A DNA stretch of 12,740 nt, taken from an uncultured Collinsella sp. (GTDB taxonomy: Bacteria > Actinomycetota > Coriobacteriia > Coriobacteriales > Coriobacteriaceae). Positions 6,814 through 12,740 of the stretch are shown here, in pieces. The stretch spans positions 1-12,740 of the forward strand of contig CABUBS010000047.1 in NCBI GenBank assembly GCA_902489855.1. The letters run 5' to 3'. Position 1 is the first letter of the stretch, and every line of letters starts with the position of its first letter. The notes beneath the pieces were generated by a model. It was not told where the DNA came from, searched no databases, and was given only the letters and a program-made list of their open reading frames with translations. A program made the translations under genes and the position numbers.

Positions 6814-6819
6814 AAGGAG
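6814..6819 (+). promoter_or_regulatory. ribosome binding site of the ABC-F gene
   Basis: AAGGAG eight bases before ATG 6828. It rejects a much longer in-frame reading that would run back through the pst terminator to 6636. Confidence 0.8.
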
Positions 6820-6827
6820 CAGGGCAT

Positions 6828-8687
6828 ATGGCGATTCTTTTGGGATGCGATTCCGTCAGCCTAGAGTTTCCCACCAAGCATATTTTCGATAGCGTGACGC
6901 TCGGCGTGGGCGAGGGCGACCGCATTGGTATTGTCGGTAAAAACGGCGACGGCAAGTCGACGCTGCTGAGCGTGCTCGCTGGCACGCTGGAGCCCGACGA
7001 CGGACGCGTGACGCACCGCCGCGGCACGACGATCGGTCTGCTCGGCCAAAAGGACAACCTGGTCGATACTGATACCGTGCATCATGCCGTTGTGGGCGAC
7101 GCCCCCGAGTACGAGTGGGCGTCGAGCCCCCGCACGCGCCAGATCCTCGCCGGCCTCATCAGCGATGTGCCCTGGGAGGGCACGGTGGGCGAGCTTTCGG
7201 GCGGTCAGCGCCGTCGCGTGGACCTCGCGCGCTTGCTGATCGGCGATTACGACGTGCTCATGCTCGACGAGCCCACCAACCACCTGGATATGCGCACCAT
7301 CAACTGGCTCGCGCGTCACTTAAAGGCCCGCTGGCAGCGCGGCCAGGGTGCCATGCTCGTGGTCACGCACGACCGCTGGTTCTTGGACGAGGTCTGCACC
7401 AGCATGTGGGAGGTCCACGACGGCCAGGTCGATCCCTTCGAGGGCGGCTATTCGGCATACATCCTGCAGCGCGTGGAGCGCGACCGCATGGCCGCCGTTA
7501 CCGAGGAGCGCCGTCGCAACATGGCACGCAAGGAGCTCGCGTGGCTGAGCCGCGGTGCCCAGGCTCGTTCCACCAAGCCCAAGTTTCGCGTGGATGCCGC
7601 TCGTGAGCTGATCGCCGACGTGCCGCCCGTGCGTGACGAGCTGGAGCTCAAGCGCTTGGCCGTGAGCCGCTTGGGCAAGCAGGTTATCGATGTGGTCGAC
7701 GTGGATGCCGGCTATGCCGATACCGACGGCGCGCCCAAGCAGGTGCTCACCGATGTGACCTGGCTCATTGGTGCGGGCGACCGCTATGGCCTTTTGGGCG
7801 AGAACGGCGCCGGTAAGTCGACGCTGCTCGACGTGATCCAGGGCAAGATTGAACCCACGCGCGGCCGCGTGAAGATTGGCCAGACGGTGCGTTTTGGCGT
7901 GCTATCTCAGCAGCTCGAGGAGCTCGAGCCCTACATGGGCGACACGATCCGCGAGGTGCTCAGCAACTATAAGAAGTATTACGTCATCGACGGCAAGGAG
8001 ACCTCGCCCGAGAAGCTCTGCGAGCGTCTGGGCTTTACGACGCAGCAGCTCTGGAGCCGCATCGGCGATCTTTCGGGCGGCCAGCGCCGTCGCCTGTCGC
8101 TGTTGCTGACGATCCTGGACGAGCCCAACGTGCTCATCCTGGACGAGCCGGGCAACGACCTGGATACCGACATGCTCGCGATTGTCGAGGACCTGCTGGA
8201 CGGCTGGCCCGGCACGCTGATCCTGGTGACGCACGACCGCTTTTTGATGGAGCGCGTGACCGACCAGCAGTGGGCGCTGCTCGACGGCCACCTGACGCAT
8301 ATGCCCGGTGGCGTGGACCAGTACCTGCGCCTGTGCAACGCTACCGCCGAGGGCGAGCCCGTGGGCGCGCCGAGCGCCAAGACCGGCACGTTTGACACCG
8401 GTGCCGCGGCAGCTGCGGCCGAAAAGCCCAAGTCGAGCGGTCAGCCCAACGGCCTGTCCAACGCCGAGCGCCAGAAGCTCCGCCGCGAGGTGAGCTCGCT
8501 CGAGCGCAAGATGGAAACGCAGCGCGCCCGCGTGGAGGAGGCCGAGGCCGCGATGGCCCAAGTCGATCCCACCAACTACACGGCGCTCGGCGAGCAGCAG
8601 GCAAAGATCGACGAGGCTCACGCTGCCATGGACGAGCTAGAGATGGCGTGGCTCGAGGCAAGCGAAAAGCTCGAGGGCGAGGAGTAG
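6828..8687 (+). CDS. uup: ABC-F family ATPase, Uup-like
   Basis: This 619-residue soluble tandem-ABC protein has no membrane segments. Domain 1: Walker A GKNGDGKST (37-45), signature LSGGQRRR (123-130), Walker B with DEPTNHLD (147-154). Domain 2: Walker A GENGAGKST (324-332), signature LSGGQRRR (415-422), Walker B LDEPGNDLD (438-446). The inter-domain linker contains AWLSRGAQARSTK (238-250), a Uup-type signature, and the C-terminus (about 545-616) is a charged coiled coil, also Uup-like. ABC-F proteins act on ribosomes; Uup has also been tied to DNA structures through this coiled coil. The second-site Thr-to-Gly change (DEPGNDLD instead of DEPTNDLD) is a small oddity. A low-complexity Ala/Gly/Ser segment (505-543) joins domain 2 to the coil. 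The HAD gene after it uses a ribosome site inside this gene's last codons, so they form an operon. Antibiotic-resistance ABC-F is less likely. Confidence 0.88.
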   Translation: MAILLGCDSVSLEFPTKHIFDSVTLGVGEGDRIGIVGKNGDGKSTLLSVLAGTLEPDDGRVTHRRGTTIGLLGQKDNLVDTDTVHHAVVGDAPEYEWASSPRTRQILAGLISDVPWEGTVGELSGGQRRRVDLARLLIGDYDVLMLDEPTNHLDMRTINWLARHLKARWQRGQGAMLVVTHDRWFLDEVCTSMWEVHDGQVDPFEGGYSAYILQRVERDRMAAVTEERRRNMARKELAWLSRGAQARSTKPKFRVDAARELIADVPPVRDELELKRLAVSRLGKQVIDVVDVDAGYADTDGAPKQVLTDVTWLIGAGDRYGLLGENGAGKSTLLDVIQGKIEPTRGRVKIGQTVRFGVLSQQLEELEPYMGDTIREVLSNYKKYYVIDGKETSPEKLCERLGFTTQQLWSRIGDLSGGQRRRLSLLLTILDEPNVLILDEPGNDLDTDMLAIVEDLLDGWPGTLILVTHDRFLMERVTDQQWALLDGHLTHMPGGVDQYLRLCNATAEGEPVGAPSAKTGTFDTGAAAAAAEKPKSSGQPNGLSNAERQKLRREVSSLERKMETQRARVEEAEAAMAQVDPTNYTALGEQQAKIDEAHAAMDELEMAWLEASEKLEGEE

Positions 8688-8693
8688 GCGAGA

Positions 8694-9464
8694 ATGATCA
8701 AAGCCGCGTTTTTCGATATCGACGGTACGCTGCTGAGCTTTAAGACCCACCGGATTCCGGCGTCGGCGCAGCAGGTGCTCGACAGCTTTCGCGAGCAGGG
8801 GATTGCGTGCGTGATCGCCACGGGTCGCCCGACCTACCAGATGCCCGATTGGCTGTTCGACTTGGGTTGGGATGCGTACATTACGCTTTCGGGCCAGCAC
8901 TGTTTTGATGCCAAGGGCGTCTACCGCAGCTGCCCGATTGATCCGGACGACGTCGCGGTGATCGTGGACCAGGTGGCGCAGGGGCGCTATGATTCGCTGT
9001 GTATGCAGGGCGAGAACTCGTTTGTGAACCGCCTGTCCGAGCGCGTGGTGACGGCTGGCAGCAACGCGGGAATCGTCTACCACGAGGAGCCGTTTGAGCA
9101 CGCCTTTGACGCACCGGTCTACCAGTTTTGCGCCTTTGTGGACCCGGCCGACGAACATATCGTGACCGACGCCGTGTCGCATTCGCTCACCACGCGCTGG
9201 TGCGACCTGTTCTGCGACATTATTCCCGCTAACGGCGGCAAGGACCTGGGCGTGGCGGCGACGCTCGAGCGGCTTGGTATCGACGCGAGCGAGGCGATTG
9301 CCTTTGGCGACGGCGAGAACGACCTGTCGATGTTTGCCGCCGTGGGCACGAGCGTGGCCATGGGCAACGCACAGGACACGGTGAAAGCTGCGGCGACCTA
9401 TGTGACGACTGCCGTGGACGACGACGGCATCTACAACGCCGCGAAGCACTTTGGATTGATGTAA
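8694..9464 (+). CDS. Cof-type HAD-IIB phosphatase
   Basis: This 256-residue cytosolic sugar/nucleotide phosphatase-like hydrolase has motif I FFDIDGTLL (D8 nucleophile, D10), motif II ATGR with T43, a C2-type cap in the middle (about 75-180), motif III lysine K183 in GGKDLG, and motif IV AFGDGENDLSMF with D206 and D210. The C-terminal MGNAQDTVK and VDDDGIYN segments are classic for the Cof family. Members dephosphorylate small metabolites such as sugar phosphates, flavin mononucleotide or pyridoxal phosphate; the substrate here is unknown. The start lies six bases after the ABC-F stop, with GAGGAG (8679-8684) inside the upstream gene as its ribosome site. It ends before a clear terminator at 9488-9523. 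Confidence 0.93.
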   Translation: MIKAAFFDIDGTLLSFKTHRIPASAQQVLDSFREQGIACVIATGRPTYQMPDWLFDLGWDAYITLSGQHCFDAKGVYRSCPIDPDDVAVIVDQVAQGRYDSLCMQGENSFVNRLSERVVTAGSNAGIVYHEEPFEHAFDAPVYQFCAFVDPADEHIVTDAVSHSLTTRWCDLFCDIIPANGGKDLGVAATLERLGIDASEAIAFGDGENDLSMFAAVGTSVAMGNAQDTVKAAATYVTTAVDDDGIYNAAKHFGLM

Positions 9465-9487
9465 CTGCGGGTCGGCACCCGGCGCCT

Positions 9488-9523
9488 GGGGACACTCCTT
9501 GTGGGGCGTCCCCATTTTGTTTT
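9488..9523 (+). terminator. intrinsic terminator after the Cof-type HAD gene
   Basis: GGGGACACTCC (9488-9498) pairs with GGGGCGTCCCC (9503-9513) around TTGT, with one A·C mismatch and one T·G wobble. It is followed by ATTTTGTTTT. Confidence 0.85.
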
Positions 9524-9544
9524 CGTCCCGCACGTTTTGTGAAA

Positions 9545-9626
9545 CACGGCTAACTTTTAGACAAAGTAGTAAGACATGGGCAACTTTTGCGGTAAAGTTA
9601 GCCGTGGAAAGTATCCAAAGGCTAAC
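9545..9626. promoter_or_regulatory. operator-like repeats upstream of the DtxR-family gene
   Basis: CACGGCTAACTTT (9545-9557) and AAAGTTAGCCGTG (9594-9606) are a perfect 13-bp inverted repeat 36 bases apart. A related direct copy, GGGCAACTTTT, is at 9578-9588 and another GGCTAAC at 9620-9626. The GGCTAAC/GTTAGCC core resembles half-sites of DtxR/IdeR boxes, which contain TTAG..CTAA elements. The location, 26-107 bases before the regulator's own start, suggests autoregulation. Distance and phase are inferred by eye only. Confidence 0.55.
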
Positions 9627-9651
9627 TAGCAATCATCGCGAAAGGCGGCCC

Positions 9652-10026
9652 ATGGCCCTACGTGAATCCGGAGAAGACTATCTCGAATCGATCTACGTCC
9701 TATCGGAACGTCAGGGCATCGTGCGCTCGATCGACGTTGCCGAATACCTGGGCGTGACCAAGGCGAGCGTCTCTAAAGCCATGGCGACGCTGGAGAACAG
9801 CGGCTATGTCGAAATGGGCAAGCGCGACGTTCATCTGACGGAGCGTGGTCTGGAGGTCGCTCGCCAAATGTGGGAGCGTCACTGCTTTTTCGTGGGGCTG
9901 CTAGAGGACGCAGGCGTAACGCCCGAGGTTGCCTCGCAAGAGGGCTGTCACATGGAGCATTGCCTGAGCGAGGAGAGCTTCGAGAAGCTGAGATCGATGC
10001 TGAGACGGGACAGCGACCGGGACTAG
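9652..10026 (+). CDS. DtxR/MntR family metal-dependent transcriptional regulator
   Basis: This 124-residue cytosolic repressor has an N-terminal winged helix (SGEDYLESIYVLSE at 6-19, recognition helix about 36-48, TKASVSKAM) and a dimerisation/metal domain (about 65-124). It lacks the SH3-like third domain of DtxR and is close to MntR in size. By position the metal ligands look like D9, E12, H77, E102 and H103 as in MntR, but residue 99 is Cys where B. subtilis MntR has Glu; DtxR has Cys at the equivalent site. That mix leaves Fe(II) versus Mn(II) open. ATG 9652 has GAAAGG six bases before it; an upstream extension to 9499 through the promoter is rejected. It lies beyond repeated GGCTAAC half-sites and is convergent with the metal-efflux ATPase. 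Confidence 0.9.
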   Translation: MALRESGEDYLESIYVLSERQGIVRSIDVAEYLGVTKASVSKAMATLENSGYVEMGKRDVHLTERGLEVARQMWERHCFFVGLLEDAGVTPEVASQEGCHMEHCLSEESFEKLRSMLRRDSDRD

Positions 10027-10107
10027 TAGACCCGCCAACTAAGTCCAACTCAGACAAGGAACCCTGCCAGCAAGTGATGCCCAAGAACCGCCAGCTGTGT
10101 CGCCGCA

Positions 10108-10236
10108 GGCCGGGGCCGGGCTTGGTTTTGAAAACATTCCGCAGACCAGAAGCGCCCCCGTTCGTAGCTCCGAAGGAGCAGAACGGGGGCGCTTCATTGG
10201 TCGAGGACGTTTTCAAAACCAAGCCCGGTCCCGGCC
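10108..10236. repeat. nested long palindrome between convergent genes (likely bidirectional terminator)
   Basis: The outer arms 10108-10135 and 10209-10236 pair over 28 bp with one wobble. Inside, GACCA (10144-10148) pairs with TGGTC (10198-10202), and a perfect 15-bp stem (10149-10163 with 10181-10195) surrounds a loop that itself holds GCTCC-gaa-GGAGC. The whole 129-bp region can fold into one long hairpin on either strand. It lies between the DtxR-family stop (10026) and the convergent ATPase stop (10253), the right place for a shared terminator. The outer arms include GGTTTTGAAAAC, giving U-runs on both strands after the inner GC stem. Confidence 0.85.
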
Positions 10237-10252
10237 GGACAGCCCACGAACG

Positions 10253-12205
10253 CTACAGGTTCTTGACACCCATCGCGCGCATGGCATTCAGGATGGCGAT
10301 AATCGCCACGCCTACGTCGCCGAACACGGCAAGCCACATGTTGGCGATGCCCAGTGCCGCAAGCACCAGAATCAGCAGCTTAATCCCCAGCGCAAAGATG
10401 ATATTCTGCCAAACAATCGCCATGGTCTTGCGCGCCACGCGGATCGCGCGGGAAATGTTGGACGGCTTGTCATCCATGAGCACCACGTCGGCGGCCTCAA
10501 TCGCGGCGTCGGACCCCATGGCGCCCATGGCAATACCCACATCGGCACGGGTGAGCACGGGCGCATCGTTGATGCCGTCGCCCACAAAGGCGAGCTTACC
10601 CTTGCCGTTTTCGGCCGCGAGCAGCGTTTCAACACGCTCGACTTTGTCGCCCGGCAGCAGCTGCGCGTGGAACTCGTCGAGGCCGAGCTGCTTGGCCACA
10701 GACGCTGCAACGTCCTCGCGGTCGCCCGTGAGCATAACGGTGCGCTTGATGCCGGCGGCGTGCAGGTCACGGACCGTCTGCTCGGCATCGGCCTTAACGG
10801 TGTCTGCAATCACGATGTGGCCGGCGTACACGCCGTCAACGAGCACATGGAGGATCGTGCCGACAACATCACAGTCCGGTGCTTCAACGCCGGCCGCGGC
10901 GAGCATCTTGGCGTTGCCGACGACGACATGCTTGCCGTCGATGGTCGCCGTCACGCCGTGGCCCGCGTCATTAGTGGAATCCGTTACGCGCGTGGGGTCA
11001 AGCTCGCCCTGGAAGGCGGCACGCACCGACTGTGCGATAGGGTGATCGGAGAACGACTCGGCAAGGGCGGCGACTTCGAGCAACGACTGCTCGGTATAGC
11101 CGGCCTCGGGGTGCACCGCAACGACCGAGAACGTGCCGTTGGTGAGGGTGCCAGTTTTGTCGAAGACGACGGTGTCCACGTCGGCGAGCGTCTCGAGGTA
11201 GTTAGAACCCTTGATGAGAACGCCCAGCTTGGACGCGCCGCCGATGCCGCCAAAGAAGCTCAGCGGCACGCTGATCACGAGCGCGCACGGGCAGCTGACG
11301 ACCAGGAAGGTCAGGCCTCGCAGAATCCAATCAGACCAGGCGCCGGTGACCAGGCCGCCGCCGAGCGCGAGCACCGCGGCCGCGCCGGTGACAGCGGGGG
11401 TGTAGACGCGAGCAAAGCGCGTGATGAAGTTCTCAGTGCGCGCCTTCTTTTCGCTGGCATTTTCCACGAGCTCCAGGACGCGTGCGACGGTGGACTCGCC
11501 AAAGGGCTTGGTGGTGCGTACGTGGATGAGGCCCGTCATGTTGATGCAGCCGCTGATGATGTCGTCGCCGGACTTGGCGGGGCGGGGGACTGATTCGCCC
11601 GTGAGCGCGGCGGTGTCGAGCTGGGTTTCGCCCTCGACGATGACGCCGTCGATAGGCACGCGCTCGCCCGGCTTGACCACGATCACGGTGCCGACCGCGA
11701 TGTCATCGGGGAAGACCTGTTCGAGTGTGCCGTCGGGTTGCTCGACGTTGGCGTAGTCGGGTGCGATGTCCATCATGGCGCTGATCGATTTACGGCTCTT
11801 GCCCACGGCGTATGCCTGGAACAGTTCGCCGACCTGGTAGAACAGCATGACGGCGGCACCTTCGGCCATGTGCGGGTCGGTGTCGGGGAAGAGCACCATG
11901 GCAAACGCGCCGATGGTCGCGACGGCCATGAGGAAGCTCTCGTCGAACGCCTTGCCGCGGCGGATGTTGCTGAACGCCTTCTGGAGTACGTCGTAGCCGG
12001 CAATTAGGAACGGCACCAGGAACAGCACGAAGCTGGCGTAGACGTCACCCGGGGTGCCGAATGTGGCGGTAAGGGTACCGAGCTCATCGAGGGCGTACAC
12101 CACCGAAAAAATGCCTAGCGCTACCAGGATACGGTTGCGCTTATGCTCAAGGGACTCTTTCTTCTTGCGCTTCTTCTTTTTCTTTTTGGGATCGGCAGCC
12201 GCCAT
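10253..12205 (-). CDS. P1B-2 type heavy-metal (Zn/Cd/Pb) translocating ATPase without N-terminal metal-binding domain
   Basis: This 650-residue membrane pump exports soft divalent metals. It begins with a basic lysine-rich tail (DPKKKKKKRKKK, 5-16), then spans at about 25-48 and 55-73 and a pair near 88-130. The actuator motif is TGES (202-205); CPC (305-307) is in the metal-transporting span; the phosphorylation motif is DKTGT with D349; the SDHP motif has H388-P389; the hinge is GDGINDAP (542-549). Late spans carry K609 (NIIFALGIKLL) and D630 (FGDVGVAI), corresponding to the Lys and Asp that mark ZntA/CadA-type Zn/Cd/Pb pumps. The usual N-terminal CxxC domain is missing; a separate protein upstream (12305-12523) carries it. 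GGGAGG lies eight bases before the ATG. An ArsR-type operator (12229-12246) sits just upstream, so metal-induced expression is expected. Confidence 0.95.
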   Translation of the reverse strand: MAAADPKKKKKKRKKKESLEHKRNRILVALGIFSVVYALDELGTLTATFGTPGDVYASFVLFLVPFLIAGYDVLQKAFSNIRRGKAFDESFLMAVATIGAFAMVLFPDTDPHMAEGAAVMLFYQVGELFQAYAVGKSRKSISAMMDIAPDYANVEQPDGTLEQVFPDDIAVGTVIVVKPGERVPIDGVIVEGETQLDTAALTGESVPRPAKSGDDIISGCINMTGLIHVRTTKPFGESTVARVLELVENASEKKARTENFITRFARVYTPAVTGAAAVLALGGGLVTGAWSDWILRGLTFLVVSCPCALVISVPLSFFGGIGGASKLGVLIKGSNYLETLADVDTVVFDKTGTLTNGTFSVVAVHPEAGYTEQSLLEVAALAESFSDHPIAQSVRAAFQGELDPTRVTDSTNDAGHGVTATIDGKHVVVGNAKMLAAAGVEAPDCDVVGTILHVLVDGVYAGHIVIADTVKADAEQTVRDLHAAGIKRTVMLTGDREDVAASVAKQLGLDEFHAQLLPGDKVERVETLLAAENGKGKLAFVGDGINDAPVLTRADVGIAMGAMGSDAAIEAADVVLMDDKPSNISRAIRVARKTMAIVWQNIIFALGIKLLILVLAALGIANMWLAVFGDVGVAIIAILNAMRAMGVKNL

Positions 12206-12228
12206 GATTCAAACCTCCCATTTGAATG

Positions 12229-12246
12229 TATGAACACTCGCTCATA
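12229..12246. promoter_or_regulatory. ArsR/SmtB-type operator upstream of the ATPase
   Basis: TATGAAC-actc-GCTCATA is an 18-bp dyad with 7-bp arms and one mismatch, 24 bases before the ATPase start. The TATGAAC/GTTCATA half-sites are like those bound by SmtB/CzrA-type repressors. An ArsR-type fragment with the matching zinc site is encoded just upstream (12587 onward), an obvious candidate regulator. Confidence 0.65.
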
Positions 12247-12260
12247 TAATTTCGCGAGCA

Positions 12261-12283
12261 AAGGCCGCAGCAAGCGCGGCCTT
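12261..12283 (-). terminator. hairpin between the HMA gene and the ATPase (weak terminator or attenuator)
   Basis: AAGGCCGC and GCGGCCTT form a perfect 8-bp stem with a 7-nt loop. On the minus strand only TTT follows, so termination would be partial. It separates the small metal-binding gene from the operator-controlled ATPase. Confidence 0.5.
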
Positions 12284-12304
12284 GTGGGTCAGCGTAAACC
12301 TGGG

Positions 12305-12523
12305 CTAGAGAATGATCTCGCAGTCCGGCTCGGCGTCGGCGGTAAACTCCACAACGCGGTCGAGGACCTCATCGAACTCGGCGTCGTCGGCTTCGAGCGT
12401 CAACTTCTGGGTCATAAAGTTGACCGAAACGGACTTGACGCCATCGAGCTTGGCCAGCTCGTCCTGAAGCTCACGCGCACAGTTGGCGCAGTCGATCTCG
12501 TCGAGTTTAAACTGCTTTTTCAT
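12305..12523 (-). CDS. stand-alone heavy-metal-associated (HMA) domain protein
   Basis: This 72-residue cytosolic protein is a single HMA domain (beta-alpha-beta-beta-alpha-beta). The metal motif is DCANC with C12 and C15; the Asp before the first Cys is typical of Zn/Cd/Pb-binding domains rather than copper chaperones, which usually have M-x-C-x-x-C. The GVKSVSVNF strand follows at 28-36. It presumably serves as the detached N-terminal metal-binding domain or metal donor of the P1B ATPase encoded 99 bases downstream. AAAGGA lies seven bases before the ATG (minus strand, 12536-12531). The C-terminus ends in acidic residues plus a Cys (DCEIIL), a possible extra ligand. It is read in the same direction as, and 63 bases after, the ArsR-type gene. 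Confidence 0.9.
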   Translation of the reverse strand: MKKQFKLDEIDCANCARELQDELAKLDGVKSVSVNFMTQKLTLEADDAEFDEVLDRVVEFTADAEPDCEIIL

Positions 12524-12586
12524 GGTGGGTTCCTTTCCCTGTTTTTGCGGCTTGGGTGCAGGCCGCGCTGGTACCGTGGTTGGTTG

Positions 12587-12740
12587 CTATTCGCAGATAT
12601 GGCTCATGCCCTGGTTGAGCATGGTGTAGACGTGATCGTCGGCGAGCGAGTATAGGATGTTGCGCCCGTCGCGCCGGAATTTAACCAGGTGCGACTGCTT
12701 GAGTTCATATGAAAGGATATTGCAATGAGCATCCGCGTTG
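12587..12740 (-). CDS. ArsR/SmtB family metalloregulator, C-terminal part
   Basis: On the minus strand an open frame enters from the window edge and ends at TAG 12589-12587, giving 50 visible residues. QSHLVKFRRDGRNILYSLAD matches the end of the recognition region and the beta-wing of ArsR-family repressors. The last helix has D34-x-H36, then H47-x2-E50 with ten residues between the histidines (numbered within this fragment): exactly the alpha-5 zinc site of SmtB/CzrA-type sensors. It would therefore repress the downstream HMA protein and efflux ATPase until Zn (or Cd/Co) binds. The first nine visible residues do not resemble a normal DNA-binding helix, so the gene may be disrupted near the edge. 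The N-terminus is outside the window. Confidence 0.8.
   Translation of the reverse strand, partial: NADAHCNILSYELKQSHLVKFRRDGRNILYSLADDHVYTMLNQGMSHICE

Noticed and set aside
6791..6892. Possible upstream ORF (MDNVEFLRRS...) in the ABC-F leader, as in ribosome-attenuation leaders
   Set aside because: No ribosome site precedes its ATG, which lies within the putative -10, and it overlaps far into the ABC-F gene instead of ending before it.
9499..9651. Upstream in-frame extension of the DtxR-family gene
   Set aside because: It would cross the terminator T-run and the operator repeats; ATG 9652 has a good ribosome site and gives the normal N-terminus.
10097..11593. A 498-codon open frame on the plus strand opposite the ATPase
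   Set aside because: Antisense shadow of the conserved P1B ATPase, passing through the 10108-10236 palindrome; no recognisable domain.

Overview
The window is GC-rich DNA with tightly packed bacterial genes, AAAGGA/AAGGAG-type ribosome binding sites and strong G/C third-position bias. Gene content and style suggest a Coriobacteriia gut actinobacterium, most likely Collinsella or a close relative. That is inference from protein style, not from a marker gene.

Layout. (1) The 5' part of a DegV-family protein runs leftward off the edge (1-374). Divergent from it is a HAD phosphatase (531-1076) whose 3' end runs into a perfect 35-bp inverted repeat (1073-1174). (2) A PepV-type M20 dipeptidase (1233-2669) ends at a strong hairpin terminator. 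(3) A pstSCAB high-affinity phosphate importer operon (2964-6623) follows, with overlapping pstC/pstA and pstA/pstB junctions and a terminator at 6680-6715; no phoU follows. (4) An ABC-F ATPase of the Uup type (6828-8687) is coupled to a Cof-type HAD phosphatase (8694-9464), ended by a terminator. (5) A small DtxR/MntR-family metalloregulator (9652-10026) has repeated operator-like half-sites in its own leader. (6) A 129-bp nested palindrome lies between this regulator and a convergent leftward metal-efflux block: an ArsR/SmtB regulator fragment (12587 to edge), a stand-alone CxxC heavy-metal-associated protein (12305-12523) and a P1B-2 type (Zn/Cd/Pb) ATPase without its own metal-binding domain (10253-12205). 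A SmtB/CzrA-like palindromic operator sits directly before the ATPase.

Themes. The left half is nutrient handling (phosphate import, dipeptide hydrolysis, phosphatases). The right end is metal homeostasis, with one regulator of the Fe/Mn-sensing family and one of the Zn-sensing ArsR family flanking an efflux pump split into pump and metal-binding protein. The most unusual sequence structures are three long inverted repeats at gene 3' ends (1073-1174, 2692-2760, 10108-10236), of which the first supplies the stop codon of a shortened HAD gene. I see no CRISPR array, transposase, rRNA or tRNA, and no clearly novel defence or enzymatic system.
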